Assembly (NCBI RefSeq): GCF_010015445.1
Contig: NC_053114.1
Location: 26,245,579 to 26,309,578, forward strand
Direction of reading: 5' to 3'
Origin: Perca fluviatilis
Taxonomy: Eukaryota > Chordata > Actinopteri > Perciformes > Percidae
DNA: 64,000 nt
Shown in pieces: positions 1 through 12,871 of this stretch. Position 1 is the stretch's first letter; the number at the start of each line of letters is the position of its first letter. Both the position numbers and the translations under genes were made by a program. The notes under the pieces are model-generated. The model ran no database searches. It had not been told where the DNA came from and saw only the letters and a program-made list of their open reading frames with translations.

Positions 1-451
1 GGTTGAAAAGAACCGGTGCAGGTGCTATGACCAACCAGGGAAAAAGACACAATTAAGGATTTTAATCTAAAAATGTAGAGAATTATTTTTTATAGTTTTC
101 TCATATTACACCGACACATCTCTTTTACATTGCCTTTATCATCACATCATCTGTGCTGACCTGCTTTATTCAATAAAAAGATGCAGTCAGGAAGTCTGAT
201 CACAGAAACACCGTAAGACTACAATATACAGTAACTCAGCTGTTAAACATGACCTAAAAAATACTTTTTTTCATTTGTGTAATTTAGTAATTCATACAGT
301 CATTTTGTTTGATTATGCCACCAAGAAAACTTAACACAGGCTTAAAAATGCCTAAGGAGGCTTTTGAGTGGACTGATATTAAGTTGTTGAAGGTATTTAA
401 ACAGGCTGTACTCGAAATACTGAAAAGACAGCACAGGGCGCTCACATGCAC

Positions 452-575
452 TAACATGCACGCGTGGCTGGCTATCAAAACACAGAACAGAGAAGCTCAG
501 AGGGAGTGCAACTTAATTTTCTGCGAAGGACGCTATTACTAACTCCACCATATCCTTCCGTACAGCACCTTTAAG
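452..575. repeat. Interspersed repeat fragment, copy 1
   Basis: Shares AACATGCA, GAACAGAGAAGCTCAG, GGAGTG, TTAATTTTCTGC-like, CATTACTCCAC-like and CTTTAA blocks in the same order as a second copy at about 18373-18563. The family is not identified. The open frame across it is judged not to be a gene. Confidence 0.55.
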
Positions 576-1667
576 CCCCAAAACACAAACAATTGTCTGA
601 AAATGGGCTAATTCAGTGATAGGGGAAAATACTGAAACACTGTTTGTGTACCTACTGTAAGTGTTTAAATGTTGTGTTATGTGTACGTGTGTGATTTACT
701 TTAAGTGAGGTCATTTCTTTAGAATAGCTGTCAATGCTCCCTCACCCCCACCACCCAACCCACCTCCCCCCTAAATGCCCGGACCTGGCCAGTGCTGAGT
801 GATAGACGAATCGATGTGCAGCCTAATCAGCCAGCTTAACTCTAATACCCTGGACAGGTCCACATCATTATCATATCAGCCTCCACACGTTTCGAGGTGA
901 CATGGAAGAGGCAAAAGATTAAAGACAATCTTGTAAAGAGGCAGCACAATTTTTAATGTGTTGACCAACTAAAAGAGGCCAGTGAAAGCTGGCAGCAGCT
1001 GAGGCTTAAGGTAAAAAGAGTGACAACCAAAAAAAAAAGAGGAAACCTGGACAAAGACTTCATGTCAGGTTGAGGCTGTCACTTTCTTGGCTTGGTAAGC
1101 ATCATGCAGAAAGTTGATTAACATTACTGGGGTGCAACAACTTTCAGAGGCACTGGTCCCTGCAGCCAGGCCAATGTCAGCCCATTACTGGGTGTCTATT
1201 AAAGTGAAGAGTTTGTATAATTTAAGCACATATGTAAGAGAGCTCAAGGAACTTGTAGAAATTATCTATAAACTGCTTTACACAAACTGTTTACAGGCAG
1301 TAAATGACGCATTAAAGAAGAAAGAGGTTTGAGGTTGAAGCTGGGAGCACAGGGCATGTGGTAGAGTCTGCACACTTAACACAATTATCTCCATATAGTC
1401 ACACATATGCTCACACACAACATGACCTGGTCTTGATTACACTTAGTAAGGTGATGACTAGATATCCACGCTTCTACAAATCCCCCAAATGATAATGTCA
1501 TTGGTATCTGAATAATTTTTATTTATACATAAGAATGTGTAATCACAGATCATCTGTATAATGCATCAATTTATCTTCCATTAAAAACATGCTAAAAGTC
1601 AGCAGGCTAATACATTACATTAATTTAGCATTGTCTTATTGTATTGATGTAGCTCCAAATTACATGT

Positions 1668-1698
1668 GTACACGTGTGTGTGTGTGTGCGCGCGCGCA
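1668..1698. repeat. GT/GC alternating purine-pyrimidine tract
   Basis: ACACGTGTGTGTGTGTGTG followed by CGCGCGCGCATGCG. Alternating purine-pyrimidine sequence with Z-DNA potential. Confidence 0.8.
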
Positions 1699-2267
1699 TG
1701 CGTTCTTTTGAGCAAAGATGTAATGAATGAGAATCCCTCTTAAGTTCTTGATTTTTAATATAGACACACAGTCAGCCCTCTGCAAAAAAATTATATTTAC
1801 AATATTTCAATTGTGCTCATCTCTTAGTCAGGAGTGTAACTCGAGGCAACGACCCCCCATCATCATTAATGTTTAAGATGGTTAACAACTGTGCTGTCAA
1901 CAGCTTCCAAGATAATCGACATGTCAATCAATGATGGGTGTGAGGATGGCTTTTAGAGGGTCCCTAAGGTGGCTGTTTAGAGCATGCTCAGTTTAACACA
2001 GTGGCAATGGAAGAGTGTAAACAGAGAAGAATATAGACTCCAGGATTGACTGGCTGATCAATGCCATTGATCATTTAGCCCACAGTGCCTCCACTTCTTT
2101 GCATGGGCTGCTCATTTCCCCCTTCAGTCATCCCACTTTTAGGTTTCAAGCTCTGGATCACAATTACCCTACTCAGTCACCAACAAATGTAGCCTGCACA
2201 CTAGAGGGAGACAGAGAGGGAGGCCACAACAAACCACATTTGGTTAATGGATCCTGGCTAAGATATA

Positions 2268-3153
2268 TTAAAGGAGAATTCCAGTCGATTTCAACACGTA
2301 GCTCTGTTGTTTGTAAATTTGGGGTGCTGTCAGTAGCGAGAAAAATGAAAACAATCGGTGTTGCCTACACCGTGTTATCCTCCTGCTACAGTTTGCACCC
2401 AGGAGGCTGAAACAGGGCAAGATTTAAACATGCTTTCAGCCTCTAAACATGTTCGAAATGTCATTACAAGTGCCTACCCATGTGAAGTGATTCCTTCTGA
2501 GTGAACACAGTGAATCTGACTGCAGTAGATGTGAAAGAAATGCATAAAAGTTTTGCTAATTCAGCTCTGTTTAGTTCCGGTGTTGAGACGGCAAGACTTA
2601 GGGACCGTCTACAAACTACAACACCGAAAAGAGATACAACAAAAATATTTATTAATTTAATGATTAAATAACATAGTGTCTCCAAACTTAACTCAATTAT
2701 AACTTGTCTCCTGCTAGTTGTACTACAGCACTTACTTAAAAAAAAATAAGCATATGCCTATTTCTGAAAATATTTTTGTATCTCTTTTCGGTGTTGTAGT
2801 TTATAGACGGTCCCGAAGCACTCGTCTTGCTGTCTCAACACCGGAACTAAACAGAGCTGAATTAGCAGAACTTTTATGCATTTCTTTCACATCTACTGCA
2901 GTCAGATTCACTGTGTTCACTCGGAAGGAATCACTTCACATGGGTAGGCACTTGTAATGACATTTCGAACATGTTAAAAGGCTAAAAGCACATTTAAAAC
3001 TTGCCCTGTTTCAGCCTCCTGGGTGCAAACTGAAGCAGGAGGATAACCCGGTGTAGGCAACACCGATTGTGTTCGATTTTCTCGCTACTGACAGCACTCC
3101 AAATTTACAAACAACAGAGCTACGTGTTGAAATCGACCAGAATTCTCCTTTAA
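2268..3153. mobile_element. Foldback (long inverted repeat) DNA element
   Basis: The left arm 2268-2650 is repeated in reverse complement at 2769-3153, about 384 bases each with about 118 bases between them, at roughly nine bases in ten identical. The outer ends are symmetrical: TTAA then AGGAGAATTC on the left, GAATTCTCCT then TTAA on the right. A TTAA duplication is typical of piggyBac-like insertion, but here TTAA could simply be part of the inverted repeat. The arms carry mirror-image open frames that read alike (RAELA.LLCISFTSTAVRF), which reflects the repeat and not two genes. No transposase is present, so it is non-autonomous. Confidence 0.8.
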
Positions 3154-3199
3154 AATAAAGCATTATATATGTAATTCATATATTCATTATGTCACACAC

Positions 3200-3205
<6 letters not shown>

Positions 3206-3257
<52 letters not shown>
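3206..3257. repeat. TA microsatellite
   Basis: About 26 uninterrupted TA units just right of the foldback element. Confidence 0.95.
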
Positions 3258-3261
<4 letters not shown>

Positions 3262-6200
3262 CCAGACATTTTTCTCAGGAGTTAGTGTAGAACAAAACAG
3301 AGCTAAAAAGGAGCCAAATCAGTTTGAGTTTTCAGTTTGTTTCACTGCCCCCAAGTGGCACAAAAAAACCTATATTACAGGGGAAATGTGGAGCACATAG
3401 TTTGGGTACATGAAGAATACAGCGGTCCAGATTATCAATCAAGCTTGCCTATGCGGCTGAGCTTCAGGCATTAAACACTTCAGCATTTCTTCTCTCTTCT
3501 TATCTATGTTGTCTAATTTTTTCTTATTAGCAGAGTTGCAAAGGCACTCACGTCAGTCATGTCAGGTTCTTACAGTTAAATGCCATGGGTATATAATAAC
3601 AAAACATTCAATTCAATACAACTTTATTCATCCATGTAAGGACATTTAAGGGCAATAGTATGCAGCACCTCCCCACCCACTTAGACGAGATATACACAGT
3701 AGATAGGAAGAAAGGCATACTGTTAATCACAGTAAAATAAAATTCAATTTCTATAAACTACAAAAACCATGTGGAATTTATAGTGATAAATACATAAATA
3801 AAAATACACGAGGTAATTAGCGTTACAAAATAATAAAACCATTTATAGCTATACTGATGTTAAGAGCTGTGTTTAAGTCATGCTGCCTGTAAGTAGGAAC
3901 CATCTTTCAAACACTGATAATGCTCTGGTGCTAATTCCGGCACATGATTGTCTTTTCTGCAGGAAATGTTCATCAAATTGGGTTAAGATTAAGTTACACT
4001 TTGTTTCATAAACATTATTGTTGCTCTGTCAACAATGAGGCAGAACATTGTGATAAATGCTCCAAGTCTGAGAGATATTTGCTTCTTTTAGTGGCGTGGA
4101 AATAAAGACAAACTCAAAGTGGCAGTTGGCACACCTAACTTAACAACAAGACAAGATTCTGCCTTGATGCCAGGCCGAGTCTACCCCTTCAATGATTGTA
4201 CAGGCTGATATGTTCTGGCAGCATTCACTGTGAACTGTGGACCCTACATGAAAAGCAAGGACCCTCAAACAAAGTACTAATTTTCCTATTCCAATATACT
4301 GGTGGAAGTTCTCTTTGTGCCTGTGAGATTTGATAGTGCATATTGCTTTCCCCAGGAGTGATACCATGGCCAGTTCTTTTTTAAGTAGCCTTGCCATCTG
4401 TTAGATCATTATAAATCCTCCAATCCAGCTGTGAACAATGTGACCAAATGAATCTTCTGGTCAAGTTAAAAAATACTGCAAACCAAATAATAACACATAT
4501 AATAAGCATAATCCAAATTTGCCTATTACTAGCCAATCAATTAGATCCAGGGTAGTGGATATCTGTCGCTACACACAGTTCCATCAGTTCTGAATTCATG
4601 ATGAATTTTTATTCTGGCTCTTTTCTCAAAGCATCCATTTCAGATGAGATGAAAAAGAAATATTCCAGCAATAAAGCTTGATTTACATCCCCCTCGCTGT
4701 TCCCCCTTTTCCTTTTTTATTTGATCATTTAGCCAGGATCATATAACTGTATATCAGACACAAATGAAATCAGGTCCCATGCACATTAAGGCCATGTCTT
4801 TCTGCAGCTAACATCCCCCCCAACCCAACCACCCAGCTCCACAGCAAGCCAAGGGCAGAGTCCCATTCATTTTCAGGCCCATTTCCTCCTATGATTAGGC
4901 GATCAATCAATCCCAGCATTCAATCTCATCAGGCAGACGGGATTATCTGCCCATCTTCCCCTCTGCCTCTTTCAACTCACTCCTCCCACACACACACAGC
5001 AGCACATTAACATCAGATCAAGTATCACCCAACACAAGCAGTCTACCACATCCTCTGACCACAAACAGACAGCTTCTCATCGTAGCCATCTCTCATTCAT
5101 CCATTCCTTCTTCTCCAACTGACTGTTCTCAAAAATACACATACACACAATAAATAATCACAATGTAAGTGCTAACTATTTACCTTTTGTATGGGTACAA
5201 ATATTTCAGGCATCCTGGTATCTTAAGAAGAAATGGCCCTATTTAACACATAGGCACCCGGTCATTAAGAAACTGGTAAGAGATGGTAATATAGTACAAT
5301 ATGTCTATATTACACCTCTTGTAAATGACAGCCTACACTGCTTAATGTGATGATTACTATGGTCTACCAATTAAAATGTGCCTTGTGGAGTTTTCTTGTA
5401 AAGAAATGAAAGTTATGTTTACATTCATCATTACATTACTATGACACACCTAAATCATCACTTATGCAACCAACTGTTTTCAGAAGAGTCATTATGAGTT
5501 GAATGAAGATCACGTGTCACTAATCAACGTGTGACAAGTGATTGTAAAGGTTGAATATAACTGTATTTGGAAAGCCAAATTATTGGTGAATCAATTACTT
5601 GCTACAAACTACACCATGAGGATAAATGAACATTCCAGGCAATTCTGTGACATGTTTACTGAAAGTCACTGAGGATATAGTAAAATAAGAAAATGCAGCC
5701 ACCAGCTTGAGGTAGCAATGAATACAACACTAAATCCAAAAGCCGCCAATATCATACGCAAACTGAGAAAGATTAGAGATCTGCTCATCCTCGTCATTTT
5801 AGTTATTCCCTAGTGGAGATGATTATGATAAAACATCATATTGTGAAATGTTAAAGAGAAAAAAATGAATTAGTAATGAACGTAGAGAGACAAAAGCACA
5901 TACAGGCAAATGAAATTACTTTTAATGCCATCACTAATATTTAATATTTTTTTAGATAAGTACTTGGTAAAATGGACATTTTCCTTGCAGCTAAAATATT
6001 TAATGATTTCCCCTCAATGGCAAAAAGCTTTTTGATGTAGAAATGCTAATTTTTGAAACAACACTGATGAAACTGTCATGCTTTCAAGACACACTACCCT
6101 TTAGTAACCATGTGCTAGGTCAATATAGTTTCACGTCTGAAAGGCAGCATTTGCTTCCATGCTAATAACCCCATGGAGGTGCAGTAATACCCCAGAAACA

Positions 6201-7968
6201 AAAATGAAACAAACTCAAAGCTGGTGCAGTCACACTGGCAAAATAACAATTCTGCAACAAAAACTGTGTCACATTGCCTTTAAACAGTACTGTGGCCAGG
6301 CATAGCCTTGCAAACAAAACTGAGTTCACGTAGCTGATTTTACTACCTGCACCTGCTTTACATACCACCACCATATATACTTGACAGAAAACAGTGTCTT
6401 CCCATCTCACGGTTTAATGAATTAGTACAATTTAGTACAATATATAATGCTGTAAGTTATTTAATTTATTCACTTTGACAAAAGAATGTTGTTGCAATAC
6501 TACTTTTTTAACCATTTTCATTTATGTTAACAATTACTTCATTTCATTAATGCTGCAATAGGATCTATTTTGTTAAAACAATTAAAGTTTAACAATGAAT
6601 TTCCCCACCAGGCCATTAAAGTTTCATCTTCGGTCTTATCAACATAAGCACCAAAACGTCAATGTTATATCACTCTACGTTTGTGAACTAAGTCTGATTT
6701 CTAATCCATTTTTTTCATCAACTAATTGAAGGGTGAAATTGTGCAGTGTGACGATGTGAGGTCACCTGTGAAGGGTCCCTCTGGTGGATCATCAATGTGG
6801 TCGTTGCATGATGCTCAACATGCTAAAGACCATCTTGGCAGACCATCTGGAACTCCTCCAGGATGTTTCACATCTTTTCTGCTCACTGAGTGAGTGTCAG
6901 GGTATCACTGATGTCCTATAAATATAAACAAAAGCTTCATATCTCAACATCAAGACATAAACAACTAATATCCCTGAAGCAAAACATGATGAAACACCCC
7001 ATGAATAAATTATCCAAAAAAAACATTTATCCTATTCAAATGTCAATAGCAGCAATATTGTCAAACACTCTGTGGCACTCTTGACTGTCCGGAGAAGCTG
7101 AATCCACTGCAATAAATGGCCTTATTAACACACCTAAATCCTCCTCAGCCTTTGTTCTATACATGTCATTTTTTAAATGATATGCTGGGACCAACCAAAA
7201 GGTGCTCACTCCAAGATGCAGGTCTTGGTGTGTCCCCTTTACCGGCAACAATTAATCTTAGGTGTGGCAAAGTTTCTCTTAAAATACCATAAACCAAGCC
7301 ACAAACTGAAATTCAGACAGTAAACTTAGGTCTGCTTATAGGCATTTAGGCTCTATACATGATAAGCAGCCTGATCAGCACTGGCAGCTGGGTTAGGCAC
7401 AGAGTCAGTGCAGAGAGCTAATCTCAACAGCGATGTATCATTACACAATTTATAAACAATACCTCCTTAATTCAGGCTGAAGCAAAGCGAAACAATGCAT
7501 ACTTATTTTTAAAATTACCCTACAATTAAAGCATCTTGGTCAGCTGTAATCTGATTGGACATGCTTTAGGATGTCAATGGTAAATTGATTAAGATTAAAT
7601 TGGTTTAAAGTTCAAATAATTTGAATTTTTAGTACAGTGGTAAGGTTTAAAATCAGAGTAAGCCATGGCTTGAACCTGCCAAAAAAAAATAAAAAATCTG
7701 CAGATGATCATGTGCATACAACAAAGGTGGATGTGTTTATTTCCTTCAGTGTGGGTGGCTGGTGATAACGCAGGATGGGGTAAAAGGGAAGCCGTATGGC
7801 TACAGCATATCTTCTTGCAGAGTAGCCTTGACCTGCTGGATGATCTTGATAGAGCTCTCGTCCATTTAATTCATATGGATACACTAACATCCCCCAGTAT
7901 GCCTTATCTCAGTGAGGACCAAGTAATATATTTTGGATTGGATTAGAGTGATCCCACTGAGCGAGAGG

Positions 7969-7971
<3 letters not shown>
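3258..7971. other. Non-coding, no gene seen
   Basis: AT-rich sequence without credible coding potential. About 4690-5010 (ending GGCAGACGGGATTATCTGCC, with GATTAGGCGATCAATCAATC before it) looks like a conserved regulatory element by motif content. Nothing else recognised. Confidence 0.55.

Positions 7972-8008
<37 letters not shown>
7972..8008. repeat. GA microsatellite
   Basis: A nearly pure GA run preceded by GAGAGACAGA. Confidence 0.9.
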
Positions 8009-8013
<5 letters not shown>

Positions 8014-8405
8014 TAAAACTGACAGATAGACAGAAAGGTGTGCAGACCAACAGACTTGGTGCTACCAACAGCATATCAGCTTTTGACCTTGAAAAAGGTA
8101 GAATTATAAAGAAGCAAACTAACTTTGTACAATTCTAACTTTCTGAGATGAATAATCAATGAATTTAAAAATCAAGTTGTAATTACAAAGTGGGTGTTGT
8201 AAATATAAGGCACTAATATATCTACTGGTCAAAAGTTTGGGGTCACTTAAAAATTTCCATTACAGACAGAATACCAGCTGATATCAGTTGCATTGTTTTT
8301 TTTTAACTAGGGCAGCAGTTTTCAGATTACATTATGTGCTTACATAATTGCAAAAGGGTTCGCCAACGTTTTCTCAGTTGGCCTTTTAAAATGATATCAA
8401 ATTAG

Positions 8406-8896
8406 CAGGGGTTAAATTGGGCCGGGGGTCTCCGGGGCTCAGCCCCGGCACATAAGCCTGCTCGTTTGTCCGGATGTGCCTGCTTGCAGTCTAAATATGT
8501 CACATAATATTTGATGAAAGTGATGCTTTTGAAAACATGATATTTCTGACAATAAATGAAAGATTTTTGAAATGGTATGTCTATTTTGTCTCGGCGGAGC
8601 TGAGATGAGAACAATCGGAACACGGCAACAACCCGCCCAGAACTGAAGACAATTCACCACCGCGGGTCAACAACATAACGCCAAAGTGTCTATGTCGGTA
8701 GGATTAACAGATAAAAAGCCTTCTCCTAAAGCTAAAAACCCATTCGCAGCGGTGGAAGCCCGGTGCTCGGAAGCTCCACCGGCCACTACGAGTTCATGTC
8801 GCTGACCTAGCCGTTGAACCGGTTCTCGCTGTCGCATCTCCTCCAGCGGCAGGGCTCGCCTTCGAGCATCGGAGAGCCCCACTCAGTGCCATGTGT

Positions 8897-8935
<39 letters not shown>

Positions 8936-9362
8936 GTAGTAAAGAGAGAGATTGGGAGAAGGAAGTTTGTGTGAGGTGGACCTGGTCACCACAGACCCAA
9001 ATCTTCTCAGCTGTTGCTACTGTCATGCTGCACTTTCTCTTCATGTGTCACATTTTGTTTGGCACATTGTATGGGTCACTTCTTATTTCATAACAAGGTA
9101 ATACAATGTGTAATCAAGTTATGACTGATTAACAGTAATGTAAATGCTAAATGCCCTAATACCTGTTGATACCACAACAATGCAAAGTATAGGCTCTTGC
9201 AGTTTTGCACATATCATGTAAGACTCAATTTTTCCATTTCTTTGCACAAAACTCTCCAGAAAGTGCCATTTAACGGTTTATTTTTCACATTTTTTTCCTG
9301 GGGCACCCTCGGACCCCCCTACGGAGAGCCCCACCACATAACAAATCCCAATTTAACCCCTG
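8406..9362. mobile_element. Non-autonomous hAT-type transposon nested in the MITE
   Basis: Terminal inverted repeats CAGGGGTTAAATTGGG and CCCAATTTAACCCCTG are flanked by a perfect 8-base duplication, CAAATTAG, at 8398-8405 and 9363-9370. An 8-base target duplication with CAGGG-type ends is diagnostic of the hAT superfamily. The element is 957 bases, contains a GT microsatellite at about 8899-8934 and has no long transposase frame, so it must have been moved in trans. Perfect target duplications suggest it inserted later than its host MITE and not very long ago. Confidence 0.88.
8899..8934. repeat. GT microsatellite inside the hAT element
   Basis: About 18 GT units; produces spurious Cys-Val and Thr-His open frames. 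Confidence 0.95.
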
Positions 9363-9577
9363 CAAATTAGTAAACAGAATGTGCCTTTGGAACATTGGAT
9401 GGATGGCTGCTGATAATGGGCAATGTAGATATTGCATTAAAGATCAGCCGCTTCTTTCTAAAACAGTCGAGAACCCTTTTGTAGGCACATAATGTAATCT
9501 GAAAACTGATGCCCTGGTCTGTAATAGAGTGGAATGGAAATTTCTAAGTGACCCCAAACTTTTGACCGGTAGTGTAT

Positions 9578-12284
9578 ATGAATGTAATCCAGTGCAACTT
9601 TATGTCCTGATTTGATCATCTAAATAGGCCTTTTTCACAGATATGTCAGTGACATGTCACAATATTAATGATATTCCATTAGACACTTTAGTTTCAGGGT
9701 CCTCCTAGTATTTACCTTTTTGTCTTGTCATTGCAGAAAAAGGTAAAACAAATTTGTAATACAAAAAAAAATAGTCTTAATGTAAGTAATCAACTGGGGA
9801 AGTTTAATGGAGATATCTGTTAGTTCAAATATGTCCCTTAACATGGGCTGCAATGGGAAATTGGCATCACCGATTTCAGTATTTTTCAATACTTTCCACC
9901 ACTTAGATTTCTTAGGAATTTTTATATGTAACAGAGGAGACCTTTATCAGTAATAAACATTTGTCCGATTTTCTGTTGCAATTTCTGGGAGATTCACCGC
10001 TTTTTACTCACAAAATGCTTCTACTAATGCGTTTGTTGGAGGTGGGCGAGAAGGTAACGTTAGCCAGCTAAATATAGGCCTAGCTACATCTTACTATAAA
10101 AAGGTGAGCAGCCTGATAATAATCCACACAATCAACACAAAAATATCTCTGAAATAGAAGAAAGACTAGTTTAGTTCTAACTTCTTTAGTTTCTGCTGCT
10201 CATTTTTGTTGCTTTTACATGGTCCTGATAACGTTACACTTTCATATACTTTACCTGTTCCCGATTGGAGCTGTAGCTAGCTAACTAGCTACACCAAGAA
10301 GAATCCTTGGGACGAGGGCACGTGTAGCAGGGACAACGTTAGCCACAGTAACGCTAGGCCTTGTTGTCAAAGCTAGCATAGTCACGTTAGCCTGTGTAAC
10401 TTGTAATAGCTCATCATCTGTAGCGTTGACCAGCAGCTGACGTACTGTAAAGTAACGTTAGAGGTAACGTTACACCAGTCGTGAAAAAAAACAACCAAAA
10501 AAACAGGCAACGTTAGTAAGTAAGACTTCTGTATTTGATATTAGCGCTGGCATAAATTCCAATCACAGAGAGCTAGCTGGTTAGCTAACGTTATCTTTAG
10601 CCTACACAAGGAAACTATAAACAAAAAGCTAGCAAGAGTTGAAAGAAGCATCTCCTTGTGGCTCTGTCTTTAATCACTTGTCCTCGGGGCTCGGACGTAT
10701 ACATGCAAACATGCACGAGGAGCACCGTGATTTCCTTTCATTTTTGACAACCCTGCCGTAATTACAGCTGCCGAGCGGGCATATTCCTCAAGCTTATTGG
10801 CAGTTTTTTTCCCAACATTACCAACTCTGCTTATAAGCAAAAGAAATAGCCTGTTCTAGCTGCTAGTGTAGACCTAACTTTACTAGACCTAACGTTACCA
10901 TTAACCTTCTCAGTAACGTCAGCCTGCCAGCTTAGGACCTTTTTTTTACTGTGAACATGATTATTTATTATTGAAAAGGGGAACTATTATATAGCATTTT
11001 CAGATTAATTTTGTGTTTGTACTAGAACATGTTTACATGCTTTACTGTTCAAAAAACACTTTATTTTTCTTACACTGCCCATGGCTGCTGCACCTGTATT
11101 CACACTCTGTGTGAGACGCTCTGTTGGACCACCTGTCTATTTAAGCCCTTTGTCCGAAAAAGTCCAGTCTGCTAACACTCCAGTCCAGTAAGACTCAGCC
11201 GAAAATAGAAAAAGCTGTTGAAACTGAAGCGTTCAGAACAGCTGGAAATCTGAACGTTTTAGCTCACGGGGATTTCTCTAAAATACGTTTACCTCATTAT
11301 TTGACATTAAAATCCAACATTATAACATTGTAGATATGCACAAAAACTCAAGTTAAGACATTACCTCTTTTTAAGAGTCCATCATGTTTTTTTTAATCCT
11401 CCGTGTCCTCCTTGGCTATAAGTAACTGTGTGGAGGAGGGGTGCCTGCGCGAGCACCAAAGGCTTGTATCATGTGGATGTTATGACGGTGTTGTTGTCAG
11501 AATTCCTCACGGAGGGGACAAAAGTGAACACCTAATGCTTGCACAGATTCATAGCCTTGTCTACTTATTTTTTGATCAGATATTTTCTGATTTGACTAAT
11601 TCATAAATGTTATACTTATATATTTTGTATGGCTTTGTGTTAAGACTCGTTTGTTATGGATAGGGAGTGAAGATGCTGATCAATCGGTCCCCGTCTTTGA
11701 CTTATTAATGGACACTGGATTATATAGTATATTTTTTATAGTATAATACATAACAATGATAATGACAGCTAGATTTTGAATTTCTTGTGTTTCTTGATGT
11801 TAATTAATACTGATGGGTGAAATGAAATCATCAGTTTAGTCAGAAGATTTTGTGTAAGGAGTGCATTCCTTGGGGCCGGTGTGAATTATCTGGCCAGTAA
11901 AAGTGGCTATGCAAGGCTCATAATGCAACTATGACTTGGCAACATCTTTGTTACAAACTAAGATTATTAAAAATATGTCCCTTGGCAACTCATTATACTA
12001 TCGGCTCAGGCCATTTTCTTCTTAAGCCTTTAATTAAATTTGAATGATTACAAAAATACAGAACAGTCAACCGCTACATGACTGCCAGCTAGAATTGCAT
12101 TATGCCAGCAGGCAGATGACTTTATTATTTTTTTATTTTATTTTTCTACATTCTCACAGCTCCCTGGCATGCTTGTTCAATGTTGACATTTATTACTGCC
12201 TGTATTCCCCTTATTGTCTCTGTACCCATTCTTCTGTACCTTTCAGATGAGTGTATAAGTCATATCACCCCAAAAAAATTATTG
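9578..12284. other. Non-coding, AACGTT-rich block
   Basis: No gene. Between 10,056 and 10,896 the hexamer AACGTT occurs eight times, together with many GCTAGC/TAGCTAG words (10270-10295, 10570-10590). Such AACGTTAGC/GCTAGC-rich DNA is often seen in teleost promoter-proximal sequence, but no transcript can be shown. TATAAAAAGG at about 10094 is a possible but unsupported TATA box. Confidence 0.5.
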
Positions 12285-12770
12285 TGACATTTAGAAGGGT
12301 AGACGTCTTTTGAAAAATATAATGGTTTGGCATGTAGATGAATAGATCCAGGCCATTCTTGGGATACAATAGTTTCAGGCCTGCTTTCATCTCAATATGT
12401 TCATTGTATACAATTATGTTGATTTATTAACGTGTTAAACATAACTATGAGTCTAATTAGAAGAGAAATCAGTGTGTCAACTCCACTGCCCCAATAAGGA
12501 AAGGAATGTCACAAAGGACAACGTTAGAGTTTGTTCTTGTTCATTCTTCCCACTGACTTGCTCTTAATTGATTTATAAGCTGAACATTTTTAGTGATTGT
12601 GGTATTAGTGTGTGCTAAAAGCAAGTAATGTCAAGGTAACTTTTGAATGGTTGTTCTTTTATCCTTTTGTGCTTGTGAGAACTTGAAATGAAAGGAACAT
12701 GGCACAAACAGCACAACAGAACACTGTACTTATGTGACATACAATAAAACATAATGTCCTCTTAAGAGGA
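12285..12770. repeat. Diverged tandem duplication, left copy
   Basis: Shares CAGGCCTGCTTTCAT, GATGAATAGAT, TTTATTAAC, GCAAGTAATGTCAA and further blocks in the same order with 12872-13349, at a constant offset of 585-588 bases. No terminal repeats and no coding frame. Confidence 0.75.
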
Positions 12771-12871
12771 AGCACAGTTATTAACAATTCAAATAGTAAC
12801 ACACTAAAACCTCATATTTTGGTTTGAGTTTTCAAGTCAGATACCCTAAAATAGTCAGGTTTTATTCAACA

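Larger units (their letters stand above)
1..2267. other. Non-coding, downstream of zfhx3
   Basis: No gene. A short interspersed-repeat fragment lies at about 452-575 and a GT/GC alternating tract at 1668-1698. The stretches near 725-920 and 1825-2095 have mixed composition with AATCA, TCAATCAATGA and TAAT motifs and could be conserved non-coding DNA. Open frames here are short and featureless. Confidence 0.6.
8217..9577. mobile_element. Tc1/mariner-like MITE, split by a hAT insertion
   Basis: Left end CTACTGGTCAAAAGTTTGG with GGTCACTTA, right end its reverse complement (CCAAACTTTTGACCGGTAG). The match continues inwards through AAATTTCCATT and CAGTTTTCAGATTACATTA for over 130 bases. GGTCAAAAGTTTGGGGTCAC ends are typical of fish Tc1-like palindromic MITEs. 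The exact outer ends are uncertain by a few bases. Removing the inserted element (8406-9362 plus one 8-base duplication) leaves roughly 400 bases with no transposase. Confidence 0.8.

Noticed and set aside
2464..2957. Two similar open frames on opposite strands (73 and 79 residues) that look like a conserved protein pair
   Set aside because: They are the two arms of the foldback element read in opposite directions; the similarity is explained by the inverted repeat.
10090..10105. TATAAAAAGG as a promoter
   Set aside because: No downstream open frame, splice pattern or second core element supports it; kept only as part of the AACGTT-block observation.
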